A stretch of 64,000 bases of DNA from UBA2377 sp964525935 (GCA_964525935.1 CAZGJZ010000005.1:248001-312000), one strand, 5' to 3'; positions 50,428 to 59,681 are shown, counted from the first letter of the stretch. Notes: generated by a model not told the origin, from the sequence alone. Made by a program: numbers and translations.

Positions 50428-51476
50428 GGGGCGGGGGCGGCGGGCGCCGCCGGCGGAGCGAGCTCGGAAATGAGGCTCAGCGTGGAAATCCAGTTGGGCG
50501 TGACGGGCTCGCCATCGGCGGAAACTTTCAGGCCGCCCTCGGCGAAGAGGTTGAGGATATCGGGCTCGATGAGGATCAGGTCGACGGCGGCGCCGAGCGC
50601 CTCGGCGAGCCAGGTGAGCTTGGTGGGGAGCTGGGTGCAGTGAAGGGCGTCGATGCGATGGCCGGTCTTGAGCTCGAAGTGGTCGACGGCGGGCTTGAAG
50701 TGGCGGGAGATGGCGCGGGTGAGGCGGCGGCCTTGCTCGCGGAGGGCTTCGGGGGGATTTTCGAGCTGGGCCCGGGCGGTGCCGATGTCGGGTGCGTCGA
50801 GTTCCTTCATGGCGGCCTCGGTGATGGACAGCAGGCCGTGGGGCAGGGAGGCGAGCACGTGCACGCCGTCCTTGGCCAGGATGTAGAGACGGGTTTGGTT
50901 GAGCTCGATTTCGCAGACGGCGATGGCGTGGGCGTAGCCGGTCTGGAGGCGGTGGCGGCTGAGGCAGCCGAGGAGGCCGAGGGTGCTGACCTCGAGGCGA
51001 CGCGGGCGGATGCCGTAGTCGAGGAGGCGGTCCTGGGTCTTGCGGATGGCGGACCAGGGCACGCCGAAGAGGAGGGCGTGGCGCGGGTTGCCATCGGCAG
51101 GGAGGAGGGTGCCGTCCATGGGATTGAGCGCGGCGACGGTCCAGTCGCGGGCATTGGAAATGCGGGCGTGCTCGGCGAGGAGACTGTGCAGGTAACCGGG
51201 CTCGCTGAGGCGCTTGGGCGTGATGATTTCACGGACCATGACCCGCTCCGAGGGATGGAAACCGCAGTAGCCGGGGTGAAACTGGCCGCGGCGTTTTTCG
51301 CCGAAATGCTTGGTGAGCCAGTTTTCGCAGGCGTTTTCGTCGCCGGCGGGCAGTTCGACAAATCCGTCCATGTCCAAGGGCTTTTCATCCAGTCGCACGA
51401 TGCGGGCGAGTTGGAGAAAATTGTCCGTGAGGTTATACAAGACCCCGCTGCGAGCTTTGCGATTAAACAGAGACAT
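50424..51476 (-). CDS. PilM-like actin-fold pilus protein
   Basis: The 350-residue cytoplasmic protein has an actin-like ATPase layout (SLFNRKARSGVLYNLTDNFLQLARI, MVREIITPKRLSEPGYLHSLLAEH, RHALLFGVPWSAI, AIAVCEIELNQTRLYILAKDG, TRAISRHFKPAVDHFELKTGHRIDALHCT). This matches PilM/GspL proteins which bind PilN. ATG at 51476 was chosen because it matches the short N-terminus of PilM; the in-frame upstream sequence to 51548 is low-complexity. It begins 120 bp downstream of the PilX-like stop codon, so a second promoter is possible. Confidence 0.78.
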   Translation of the reverse strand: MSLFNRKARSGVLYNLTDNFLQLARIVRLDEKPLDMDGFVELPAGDENACENWLTKHFGEKRRGQFHPGYCGFHPSERVMVREIITPKRLSEPGYLHSLLAEHARISNARDWTVAALNPMDGTLLPADGNPRHALLFGVPWSAIRKTQDRLLDYGIRPRRLEVSTLGLLGCLSRHRLQTGYAHAIAVCEIELNQTRLYILAKDGVHVLASLPHGLLSITEAAMKELDAPDIGTARAQLENPPEALREQGRRLTRAISRHFKPAVDHFELKTGHRIDALHCTQLPTKLTWLAEALGAAVDLILIEPDILNLFAEGGLKVSADGEPVTPNWISTLSLISELAPPAAPAAPAP

Positions 51477-51596
51477 GAATGGCAAAGGCGCGGGGGGACG
51501 CCACTGGTGACTGGGCGACACTAAGAGCGGGCTAACCCGCGGGCTCAAGCACTCTTAAAATATAAAGGACGGCCGGAGCCGCGGAAGGGACCCAGG

Positions 51597-53528
51597 TCAG
51601 AGGGAAAGCTGCTCCGTGGGGCTGGTGAGTTCGCGCCAGCTGGTGATCTGATAGGGGGTGTCGGCGCCGGTGAAAACGGTGGTGCGCAGGGAGGTGTCGT
51701 AGTGGATAGGAGTGGCAGTGGAGAAGGTGAGACTTTTAGCGGAGAAAGCGCCGTAGAGATTTTGGGTGGCGGCGCTGAGGACCTTGAAAGAGCCATTGGG
51801 CACATAGATCACGCCGTGGAAAGGCGTGGTGGTGCTCATGTCGGGCGCAGTTGAGGTTGTGTTGCTGAAGATGGCGCAATTCTTGGGTAAACCAGTGAGG
51901 TTTTCGATGCCGCCTCCATAAAGTGCCACGTCACCGGCAATAAACATCTCGAGCTTTGCGGTGGCATTATTCGTGATCTGGATTTTGGCGGATGCAGTCG
52001 AAGGTGAAGGATAGAGACTTTGGTAATAGTAACCATTGATGATGATCTGCACCGGGCCGCTCACGGTGTAGAGGCGGGAGTCGGTGATACTGAGGTTGCC
52101 GTTATGATAATAGACCTTTGTGTTTGGAGGTGTGACAGAAACATAGAGTTCGCCACTAGAGGGGAGCGACGGAGCACCGCTGGTAGACGGGGTATTGATG
52201 GTGAACTGAGGGATATGCACGTTGCGTATGACGCGGTTGGTGTCGACTTTGGTCGTAGGTGTGGCGGTGGAGATGGCACTACCGGTGACAACGGCCGAAG
52301 TGCCGAAGGATGTGCGTGGCCCGAAAGGCGAGGTGGTGGTAGACGGTGCGGCGACGTAACCATTGACGCGTCCGCTGGTGAGGGTGACGGCGGTGGCGCT
52401 GGTGTTGCCTCCAGTGACAACCGCAGCATAGCCGGCCGGTTGCACCCAATTGGAGGCATTGGAAGCAGGCGTTTTATTGGTGTTGCCCAAAATACACCGA
52501 TAGAAAATTCCGCCAGAACGCACAACGTCACCTACGATATAGGGCATGGCGGGATTCCAAGTGTCGGCAGAGTTCATTAAATTTGAATCGTAACTGTCCA
52601 CGACGCTCGCGGCGCTGAGCGTGATGGCGGTGCTGGCGGCCGCAGCATTAGGGAACAGCGGTGCGGGGTTAACCTCGGCGCGAAGCTGCGTGCGAATGAT
52701 CTTGGTGCTGCCAGGGAGTGTCACAGTGCCTTCGGCATAGATAACCGGCGCGCAGGCCCAATAGGTGGAGTTGGGCGGGGTTTGGTTGCTGTGGGCAATG
52801 AGGCAGCGGAAAACCGTGCCTTTGTAGAGGGCGATGCTACCGACAGTATAAGAAGTGGAGGCGCTCCAATTCGCGAGCGTGACGCTGGCCCAAAAATTCG
52901 CATTGGTTGGGAGCTGGTTAGAATGCGTGCGTGCACAGCGATAGGCGGACGTGCCGTAAACGACAATGTCGCCCGAAGTGGCCGAATAATTGGTGTAAGT
53001 GGCGGCAGGATTCCAAATCGAGGGGGCGGAAGCCCATTTCGTCGTGTCAGCCTGCGGCGCACTTCCGCCAGCACTCACGGCGGCGATGCACTGAAACCAG
53101 ACGCCGCGGTGATAGACCATGTTAACGGTTGTATAGGCATTGCTGGAACTCCAATAGACGCTGGCTGGGCTCGTGCTTATGTTGCGATGGTAGACCCGGG
53201 CCTTGATTGTGCCGCTGATGCCATTCGCGCCGTATTTGGTGCTTAAGATCGACTCGGAGTATTTGGCATCGGCATCGGTTGCGTCGACTGCGCCGCCGCT
53301 CAGGTCGATCCAACCAGTCCAGGTGCTGGTATTGAGCGCCACGAGGGAACGCTCCAGGCCCATCTCTGCAAACTGTGTCGCGGTGTTCGTATAAAAGGAG
53401 CGATTGCTCACGCGCATGGCCTGCACGGCCACGGCGATATAGCCGGCGAGCGCAATACCGATCACCGCCGTGAAGCAGAGGGCCACGAGCACGACAGAGC
53501 CGCGGTGTTTGGAGGCGAGCCGGCGCAT
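51597..53528 (-). CDS. PilX-like protein with four carbohydrate-binding-like repeats
   Basis: The 643-residue protein starts with a prepilin/PilX-type N-terminus (GSVVLVALCFTAVIGIALAGYIAVAVQAM), then four repeats of about 40 residues at roughly 125-165, 172-215, 221-260 and 323-362. They share the pattern W..S..Y..G..V.Y.G..YRC...HSN.TP....W, as in ANWSASTSYTVGSIALYKG and DTWNPAMPYIVGDVVRSGG, close to the CBM5/12 chitin-binding-type fold. The remaining half is Ser/Thr-rich and beta-rich. It could be a pilus-tip adhesin. ATG at 53528 overlaps the PilW-like stop codon by one base; an upstream in-frame TTG is at 53531. Confidence 0.75.
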   Translation of the reverse strand: MRRLASKHRGSVVLVALCFTAVIGIALAGYIAVAVQAMRVSNRSFYTNTATQFAEMGLERSLVALNTSTWTGWIDLSGGAVDATDADAKYSESILSTKYGANGISGTIKARVYHRNISTSPASVYWSSSNAYTTVNMVYHRGVWFQCIAAVSAGGSAPQADTTKWASAPSIWNPAATYTNYSATSGDIVVYGTSAYRCARTHSNQLPTNANFWASVTLANWSASTSYTVGSIALYKGTVFRCLIAHSNQTPPNSTYWACAPVIYAEGTVTLPGSTKIIRTQLRAEVNPAPLFPNAAAASTAITLSAASVVDSYDSNLMNSADTWNPAMPYIVGDVVRSGGIFYRCILGNTNKTPASNASNWVQPAGYAAVVTGGNTSATAVTLTSGRVNGYVAAPSTTTSPFGPRTSFGTSAVVTGSAISTATPTTKVDTNRVIRNVHIPQFTINTPSTSGAPSLPSSGELYVSVTPPNTKVYYHNGNLSITDSRLYTVSGPVQIIINGYYYQSLYPSPSTASAKIQITNNATAKLEMFIAGDVALYGGGIENLTGLPKNCAIFSNTTSTAPDMSTTTPFHGVIYVPNGSFKVLSAATQNLYGAFSAKSLTFSTATPIHYDTSLRTTVFTGADTPYQITSWRELTSPTEQLSL

Positions 53529-54175
53529 CAATAGAGTGTTGGCCGGTTACGGATGATCAGGCGATTGGAGACGCCTTGATAGACCGGCGTGAGCGTGCCG
53601 TTCTTGGCTACGCCGACTTGTGAGGTGAAGAGTAGCGAGATCTGGCTCATGCCGCTGTAGGTGGTGACGGTGGTATAAGGCGAAGTGGCGTTGTCGAAGG
53701 GATTGCCGTAATCGTCGTAGTAACGGAGATAACAGGTAAGTAGATTGGCGACCAATGTGATCCGGGTGCTGGTGTCGGCGTCGACACGCGAGAGGGTTTT
53801 GGCCGGCATGCTGTAGCTGGTGCTGCCTAGCGTTACGGTCGCGGCCGAAGTGCCGCTGTTGTAGTAGTAATAGATGTGGCGGGTGCCGGTGGCGGTGGTC
53901 TGGACGAGTTTCACGCTGGCGTTGGTGGGCTTAGGAGTGGTGAGAGGTTCGATACCGTCCAGCGTGTTGGTCAACCGCACGTCCTGTGCGAGGTAGAGTA
54001 AGGTGCGGCGGGCTTGGGACTCGAGGGTTTGCTGATTCATCAGGCGCGTGAACTGTCGGCCGAGAAACAGGTAGCTGGAAATCACCGCCGCCAGGACCAT
54101 GGCCGACAAGGCGGTGCCGATGATAAGTTCGACTACCGTGAAACCTGTCCGAGAGTTGATGCGGCGACGAATCAC
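53528..54175 (-). CDS. PilW-like prepilin
   Basis: The 215-residue protein with a GTG start has the type IV prepilin cleavage/methylation signature RTGFTVVELIIGTALSAMVLAAVISSYLFL, with cleavage after Gly and methylated Phe. A PilW-type minor-pilin region follows (TLESQARRTLLYLAQDVRLTN), then a small beta-rich domain with LLTCYLRYYDDYGNPF. It should be processed by PilD (not in the window) and sit in the pilus tip complex. Its start overlaps the upstream gene's stop by 3 bp. Confidence 0.85.
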   Translation of the reverse strand: MIRRRINSRTGFTVVELIIGTALSAMVLAAVISSYLFLGRQFTRLMNQQTLESQARRTLLYLAQDVRLTNTLDGIEPLTTPKPTNASVKLVQTTATGTRHIYYYYNSGTSAATVTLGSTSYSMPAKTLSRVDADTSTRITLVANLLTCYLRYYDDYGNPFDNATSPYTTVTTYSGMSQISLLFTSQVGVAKNGTLTPVYQGVSNRLIIRNRPTLY

Positions 54176-54657
54176 GAGCGTTCGTAAGAAAGATTCAGGC
54201 CATTTTTGCCGTAGTAATTCGACATCATGCGCGTGTAGGTCTTGGCCGTTTTAAAACCGCTGCGCTTGACCGACCACGTGACCGTAAAAATGATTTCGCG
54301 CAGCTGGCCGGCCGTGATGGTAGTGACGCTGCGGCTGAGGGCGAACGTGGCGCCCGAAGCGGTGATGGCGGTGGTGAAACTGGAGTCGATCGTGAGGGTG
54401 GTGCTGGCGGTCGGCAGGTCGTTGATCCCGGTGCTGCCATTAGTCCACGGCACTAGACGCAGCTTTTCCATCTCGTGAATCATGATCTGCGATGCGAGGG
54501 TTTGTCGGCGAGCTGTGGCCATCATCTCCGAGCCGGTAACGAGCGCCTGGATCATGCCCATGAACCCGACCACCATGATGGTGGCGGCCATCATCACCTC
54601 GACCAGGGTGAAGGCCCGGGTCTGGCGGCGGCAGGTATTTGCGTGCGGGTGGGCCAT
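54172..54657 (-). CDS. PilV-like prepilin
   Basis: The 161-residue protein carries the prepilin signature TRAFTLVEVMMAATIMVVGFMGMIQALVTG after a basic leader (PHANTCRRQ), then a PilV/PilI-type region (ARRQTLASQIMIHEMEKLRL) and a small globular domain. ATG at 54657 was chosen because it gives a normal short leader; the upstream in-frame start adds 33 residues not typical of prepilins. It is the first gene of the operon; the promoter should lie in the 171-bp gap up to 54828, shared with the divergent flavin reductase gene. Confidence 0.85.
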   Translation of the reverse strand: MAHPHANTCRRQTRAFTLVEVMMAATIMVVGFMGMIQALVTGSEMMATARRQTLASQIMIHEMEKLRLVPWTNGSTGINDLPTASTTLTIDSSFTTAITASGATFALSRSVTTITAGQLREIIFTVTWSVKRSGFKTAKTYTRMMSNYYGKNGLNLSYERS

Positions 54658-54828
54658 GCTACTCGATCCGAGCACTAAGGGGCGCGCGGAATTAGTCCAC
54701 CAATCATGGGCGATGGGTGGAACGAGCCGGCGCGCAGAGGGGGCCTGCGTGTCCACCTCGAGCTGGCCGGCCGGGGGATGGGGTGCCGGGTTGCCTTCGG
54801 GCTTTTCGTGGGCTCAATGGGCGGAACC

Positions 54829-55437
54829 ATGATGCTCGATTTCGGCCAGTTGCAGACGCGCGATGCCTACCAGTGGATGATCGCCACGATCCTGCCGCGG
54901 CCCATCGCGTGGGTCTCGACGATCTCGGCCGAGGGCAAAACCAACCTCGCGCCGTTCTCGTTTTTCCAGGGCGTCACGGCGAACCCGCCCACGCTGATGT
55001 TCGTGCCGGTGAACAACCGCCAGGGGCACAAGAAAGACACCGTGCGCAATATCGAGGCTGTGCCCGAGTTCGTCGTGAATCTCGTCTCGCGCGAACTCGC
55101 GGAGCAGATGAACGCCTGTGCCTCCTTGCTGCCCTACGGTGAGAGCGAGTTTGAGAAATTCGGCATCGCCGCCGCGGCGTCGCAGCACGTGCGTCCGCCA
55201 CGCGTGGCGGCGGCGCCGGTGGCGTTTGAGTGCACGCTGCACCAGATCGTGAGCATCGGCGAAGGTCCGCTGGCGGCCAACGTCATCTTCGGCCGCATCC
55301 ACGCTGCGCACATCCGTGACGATGTGTTGGGCGCCGACGGCCGGCCCGATGCCGGCAAACTCGATCTTATCGGCCGGCTCGGCGGCGAGGATTACACGAC
55401 GACGCGCGAACGCTTCACGATCGAGCGACCGGATTGA
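54829..55437 (+). CDS. Flavin reductase-like domain protein
   Basis: The 202-residue protein has the FMN-binding split-barrel of the flavin reductase/flavoredoxin type: AYQWMIATILPRPIAWVSTISAEGKTNLAPFSFFQGVTANPP, FVVNLVSRELAEQMNACASLLPYGESEFEKFG and FGRIHAAHIRDDVLG. It should bind FMN and reduce flavin or a small substrate using NAD(P)H. ATG at 54829 or 54832 are both possible (adjacent codons). No partner oxygenase is nearby. Confidence 0.85.
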   Translation: MMLDFGQLQTRDAYQWMIATILPRPIAWVSTISAEGKTNLAPFSFFQGVTANPPTLMFVPVNNRQGHKKDTVRNIEAVPEFVVNLVSRELAEQMNACASLLPYGESEFEKFGIAAAASQHVRPPRVAAAPVAFECTLHQIVSIGEGPLAANVIFGRIHAAHIRDDVLGADGRPDAGKLDLIGRLGGEDYTTTRERFTIERPD

Positions 55438-55525
55438 CCAGTAATCGGTTTACAGCGTTGGCTCGTCTCATTCTCAACTTGGCTCAGTTTCCCGCGTCCG
55501 ATAGTTATACCCGATCCCCTCTTCC

Positions 55526-56704
55526 ATGACCGACACCGTCATCCTCTCCGCCACGCGCACGCCCATCGGGGCCTTTCAAGGCGGCCTCGCCTCCGTCCCC
55601 GCGGCGCGGCTTGGCGCGGCGGCGATCCGCGGTGCCGTCGCGCAGGCGGGTCTGACGCCGGCCGATGTGACCGACGTGCTGATGGGCAACGTGCTCCAAG
55701 CCGGGCAGGGCCAGGCGCCGGCGCGGCAGGCGGCACTCTACGCGGGACTGCCGCCGGCGGTGCGCACGGCGACGATTCACAAGGTCTGTGGCTCCGGCCT
55801 GCAGGCCGTCATGCAGGGAGCGCACGCGTTGCACGCGGGCATGGGCACGTTTTTTGTCGCTGGCGGGATGGAGAGCATGTCGCAGGCGCCGTATCTGTTG
55901 CCGCGTGCGCGCGAAGGCTACCGGCTCGGCCACCAGCAAGTCGTCGATTCAGTGATCACCGACGGGTTGTGGGATCCGTATGACAACATCCACATGGGTG
56001 GCTGTGCGGAAAAATGCGCCGCGAAATACGCCTTCACGCGCGAGCAGCAGGACGCCTACGCCATCGCGAGTTTCCAGCGCGCCAACGCCGCGCAGAAGGA
56101 AGGCCGCTTCGCTGCCGAGATCACGCCCGTGGAGATCACCGACGCGAAGGGCAACGTCACGACCGTCGCGCAGGACGAAGGTCCGGCGAAGGTGAAATAC
56201 GAAAAAATCCCGTCGCTGAAACCGTCGTTCCAAAAAGACGGCACCATCACGCCGGCCAACGCCTCGTCGCTGAACGACGGCGCGGCGGCACTCGTGCTCG
56301 CCAGCGCGGCGACCGCGAAGGCGAAAAATCTGCGGCCGCTCGCGCGCATTGCGGGTTTCGGCGCGCATTCGCACGAGCCGCTGTGGTTCACGACCGCGCC
56401 GGTGCAGGCGGCGCAGCACGCGCTCCAGGCCGCCGGCTGGGCGGTGGGCGACGTCGATCTCTGGGAAGTGAACGAGGCGTTCGCCGTCGTGCCGCTGGCC
56501 TTTATGAAGGAACTCGGCGTAGCCCACGAAAAGCTGAACGTCCGCGGCGGCGCGATCGCGCTCGGCCACCCGATCGGCTGTTCCGGTGCGCGGATTGTGG
56601 TCACGCTGATCGCGGCGCTGAAAGAACGCGGTTTGAAGCGCGGCGTCGCGGCCATCTGCATCGGCGGCGGCGAAGGCCTCGCTGTGTGCGTGGAAATCAT
56701 TTAA
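55526..56704 (+). CDS. Acetyl-CoA C-acetyltransferase (thiolase)
   Basis: The 392-residue enzyme has both thiolase domains. Catalytic residues are visible: nucleophilic Cys in HKVCGSGLQAVMQGAHAL, the His in NVRGGAIALGHPIGCSGAR and the second Cys in CIGGGEGLAV. GGMESMSQAPYLLPRAREG and EVNEAFAVVPLAFMKEL are further family motifs. Length is typical of short-chain biosynthetic or degradative thiolases (390-394). It makes or splits acetoacetyl-CoA. It precedes the acyl-CoA synthetase by 79 bp, with an inverted repeat between; both point to short-chain acid metabolism. Confidence 0.92.
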   Translation: MTDTVILSATRTPIGAFQGGLASVPAARLGAAAIRGAVAQAGLTPADVTDVLMGNVLQAGQGQAPARQAALYAGLPPAVRTATIHKVCGSGLQAVMQGAHALHAGMGTFFVAGGMESMSQAPYLLPRAREGYRLGHQQVVDSVITDGLWDPYDNIHMGGCAEKCAAKYAFTREQQDAYAIASFQRANAAQKEGRFAAEITPVEITDAKGNVTTVAQDEGPAKVKYEKIPSLKPSFQKDGTITPANASSLNDGAAALVLASAATAKAKNLRPLARIAGFGAHSHEPLWFTTAPVQAAQHALQAAGWAVGDVDLWEVNEAFAVVPLAFMKELGVAHEKLNVRGGAIALGHPIGCSGARIVVTLIAALKERGLKRGVAAICIGGGEGLAVCVEII

Positions 56705-56707
56705 TTA

Positions 56708-56765
56708 GCCGCGGAGACGCTGAGACACAGAGGAACCTTGCTCCGCGTCTCCGTGCCTCCGTGGC
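56708..56765. repeat. Imperfect 25-bp inverted repeat (GGAGACGC type)
   Basis: Left arm 56708-56732 and right arm 56741-56765 match in 19 of 25 positions with an 8-nt loop; five of six mismatches are transitions, so an RNA stem with G:U pairs can form. It occupies the gap between thiolase and acyl-CoA synthetase. It resembles in kind the 42430-42492 element. Confidence 0.55.
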
Positions 56766-56783
56766 AAAAATACCCTTACCATC

Positions 56784-58709
56784 ATGAACCCCGATTACCT
56801 CTGGCATCCTGATAATCACGCGTGGACGCGCGACTCGCACCTGGCGCGCTTCATGCGGCAGCACGGTTGCGCCACGCAGGACGAATTGCACGCGGCCTCG
56901 GTGCGCGACACGGCGTGGTTCTGGGACGCGGCGCTGAAGGACATGGGCGTCGAGTGGTCCAAGCCCTACACGCAGGTGAAGGACGAGTCGCGCGGGTTTC
57001 CGTGGACGAAGTGGTTCCTCGGCGGCGAGGTGAACATCACGCGCAACTGCATCGACCGCCACGTGCGCGACGGCCATGGCGACGAGATCGCGCTCTACTG
57101 CGAGGACGATTCCGACAAGCCCGAGAGCCGCGGGGCCTTCACGTTTGCGCAACTGCAGCGCACGATCGATGCGTGCTGCCGGCAACTCCGCGCGCTGGGC
57201 GTGGGGCCGGGCGACAGCGTCGGGCTCTATGCGCCGATGTGCGTGCAGACCGTCGAGATCATGTTCGCCGCCTTCAAGCTGGGCGCGCGTTTCGTCCCGA
57301 TTTTCTGCGGTTACGGCGAGGCGGCGGTCGTTGAGCGACTGGCGTCCTGCGAAGCCAAGGTGCTTTTCGCGGTCGAGCAGCTGCACCGTCGCGGCAAGGC
57401 CGTGGCCACGGGCGCCATCGCGCGCGCGGCGGCGGCCCGCGTGCCGAGCATCGGCCGCGTGGTGATGTTCGACACCAAGGAGTGGCCCGACTTCGTCTAC
57501 GGCGGCAACTACGGCACGCCGTTTGAAGGTGTGCGGACGGCGGCGGAGGAACCGGCGCTGCTCATCTACACGAGCGGCACGACGGGCCGGCCCAAGGGCA
57601 CGGTGCACACGCACGCCGGTTGCCTGGCGCAGATGGGCAAGGAGCTGCGCTACGCCTTCGACGTGCGACCGGGCGAGCCGTTCTTCTGGTTCACCGACAT
57701 CGGCTGGATGATGGGCCCGTGGGAAATCATCGGCTGCCTGTTCTACCGCACGCCGATCGTGCTCTTCAACGGCGCGCCCGACTATCCGGTGTCCGACCGG
57801 CTCTGGCAGACGCTGGAGCGGTTGAAAGTCGTGACCTTCGCCGCCTCGCCCACGCTGCTGCGACTTTTCATGCGCGCCACCGAGGGCAAGGGGCCGCGCG
57901 GCTACGATCTCTCGCGCCTGCGCGTGCTCGGCTCGACCGGCGAGCCATGGGACGAGACCTCCTACCGCTGGTATTTTGAAAACGTGGGCGGCGGCCGCTG
58001 CCCGATCATCAACATCTCCGGCGGCACCGAAATCGTCGGCTGCCATCTTTCGGCGACGCCGCTCACGCCCTTGCGGCCGAGTTCGCTCGGCCGGGCGTCG
58101 CTCGGCATGGACGTCGATGTGTTCACCGACGAAGGTAAATCCGCGCCGCGGGGCACGGTCGGCCATCTCGTGTGCAAGCAGCCGGCGCCGTCGATGACGA
58201 AGAGCTTCCTGCACGACGACGCGCGCTACCTGGAAACGTATTTCAGCCAGTTCCCCAACGTGTGGTATCACGGTGATTGGGCGCGACAGGACGAGGACGG
58301 CTCGTGGTTCGTGCTCGGCCGCAGCGATGACACGATCAAGGTCGCCGGCAAACGCGTCGGCCCTTCCGAGGTCGAGAGCGTGCTCACGTCGCATCCGACC
58401 GTCAGCGAGGCGGCCGTGATCGGCGCGCCGGACGACCTGAAGGGGCAGGTGCTCGTGTGCTTCGTGATCGCCAAGCCGGGCCAGACGCCGGTGCCGGCGC
58501 AACTCGTGGCCCACGTCGCGGCGCAGATGGGCAAGCCGCTCGCGCCGAAGGCGGTGCACGTGGTGGCCGCACTGCCGAAGACGCGCAGCGGGAAAATCCT
58601 GCGCGGCACGATTCTCCGCGTTTACAGCGGCAAGCCGGCGGGTGATCTCACGAGCGTGGACAATCCCGCGACGCTCGATGCGATTGCGGCCCTCGCGAAA
58701 TCAGCGTGA
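56784..58709 (+). CDS. Short-chain acyl-CoA synthetase (AcsA-like)
   Basis: The 641-residue AMP-forming ligase starts with the AcsA-type leader (LWHPDNHAWTRDSHLARFM, FLGGEVNITRNCIDRH), then the AMP-binding core: P-loop-like LIYTSGTTGRPKGTVHTHAG, WFTDIGWMMGPWE, ISGGTEIVGC and WARQDEDGSWFVLGRSDDTIKVAGKRVGPSEVE. The catalytic Lys lies in TRSGKILRG. Length and leader fit acetyl-, propionyl- or acetoacetyl-CoA synthetases; with thiolase upstream, acetate or acetoacetate activation is likely. Its stop codon overlaps that of the DUF4380-like gene on the other strand by 9 bp. Confidence 0.88.
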   Translation: MNPDYLWHPDNHAWTRDSHLARFMRQHGCATQDELHAASVRDTAWFWDAALKDMGVEWSKPYTQVKDESRGFPWTKWFLGGEVNITRNCIDRHVRDGHGDEIALYCEDDSDKPESRGAFTFAQLQRTIDACCRQLRALGVGPGDSVGLYAPMCVQTVEIMFAAFKLGARFVPIFCGYGEAAVVERLASCEAKVLFAVEQLHRRGKAVATGAIARAAAARVPSIGRVVMFDTKEWPDFVYGGNYGTPFEGVRTAAEEPALLIYTSGTTGRPKGTVHTHAGCLAQMGKELRYAFDVRPGEPFFWFTDIGWMMGPWEIIGCLFYRTPIVLFNGAPDYPVSDRLWQTLERLKVVTFAASPTLLRLFMRATEGKGPRGYDLSRLRVLGSTGEPWDETSYRWYFENVGGGRCPIINISGGTEIVGCHLSATPLTPLRPSSLGRASLGMDVDVFTDEGKSAPRGTVGHLVCKQPAPSMTKSFLHDDARYLETYFSQFPNVWYHGDWARQDEDGSWFVLGRSDDTIKVAGKRVGPSEVESVLTSHPTVSEAAVIGAPDDLKGQVLVCFVIAKPGQTPVPAQLVAHVAAQMGKPLAPKAVHVVAALPKTRSGKILRGTILRVYSGKPAGDLTSVDNPATLDAIAALAKSA

Positions 58710-59681
58710 CGCGGCGGCGGGCGCAGCCAGCTGCGCCCGCAACCAGTGGCCCAGTTCGATTTCGCTGAGCGCGGGTGGACGGGCAAAGACGCGCCAGTGC
58801 ACGGTGTTCGTCATGGTTTCACCGACCGCGGGGGTGGCGAGGCCGCCGAGGGTTTCCACTTCGACGTAGCTTGGCCCGGAGAAGAGCTGCAGCGAAACCT
58901 GTTCGGCGTATTCGCCGTCGGGATAAGGCGCCACCACGTGGACGACGATCAGCTCGTCGTAGACCGCGGCGATCCATGAGCCGCGCGTGCCGACCATGTA
59001 GAGATCGTTGGCGGTGGGGGAGGGCGCGAAGCGCACGCAGCCCAGCTCCGGCTCCAGCCGGACAAACGCCGTCGGGTCGAGCGTGGGGCGCAGGTTGACG
59101 AAGGGCGCCTCGCCCGCCGCGGGCTGGCTGTCGAGCCAGCACCAGCGCGGCGGCGGGAGCTGGCAGACGGTCCAGAGTTGCAGGCGTTGCGCGCCGGGTT
59201 GCTCGCGGATGAAGCGGTTGCGGATCGCGATGCCGGGATAATCGGCCGCGAGCGTGATCTCGCGTTCGCCGCGGATGCCGACCCACGGGCTCACCTCGCT
59301 GCGCATCGTCATGCGGTCGGCGCTGCGCGCGGTCACGGTCCATGCCCCGTCGAGCGCTTCGTCAGGAGGGAGGCGCCGGCCTTTCACGGCCTGCCAGTCG
59401 ATCTGCGGCCCCCACCAGAGCTTGTCGCCGCCGTAATTAACCCAGCCGGCGTGGCGCGTGCTCGAAAAAGGATGCGGGTTTACCCAGAGCAGGTTGGCCT
59501 TTCCCGGCAGGCCGAAGCCGAGGATGAGGCCGTGCGCGGGATCGATGCCGACCTCGATGTGGTCGTTGGCGAGGATGACCGGCGCGGGCGCCAAGGCGGC
59601 CGCGCCCAACGCCGCGCCGCCACACAGCAGCAGCCAGCAGAGAAAAAAACGCGACAAGGCGGTGCGCGGGAAAGCCGGCAT
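58701..59681 (-). CDS. DUF4380-like secreted protein
   Basis: The 326-residue protein has a signal peptide (SRFFLCWLLLCGGAALGAAALA). The mature part is beta-rich with ANDHIEVGIDPAHGLILGFGLPG, WVNYGGDKLWWGPQ and VGTRGSWIAAVYDELIVVHVV, a layout like DUF4380 and galactose-mutarotase-type sandwich domains seen in Opitutaceae polysaccharide loci. Function unknown; a sugar-binding role is inferred from the fold type only. It is divergent from the heparinase gene across 171 bp. Confidence 0.65.
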   Translation of the reverse strand: MPAFPRTALSRFFLCWLLLCGGAALGAAALAPAPVILANDHIEVGIDPAHGLILGFGLPGKANLLWVNPHPFSSTRHAGWVNYGGDKLWWGPQIDWQAVKGRRLPPDEALDGAWTVTARSADRMTMRSEVSPWVGIRGEREITLAADYPGIAIRNRFIREQPGAQRLQLWTVCQLPPPRWCWLDSQPAAGEAPFVNLRPTLDPTAFVRLEPELGCVRFAPSPTANDLYMVGTRGSWIAAVYDELIVVHVVAPYPDGEYAEQVSLQLFSGPSYVEVETLGGLATPAVGETMTNTVHWRVFARPPALSEIELGHWLRAQLAAPAAASR

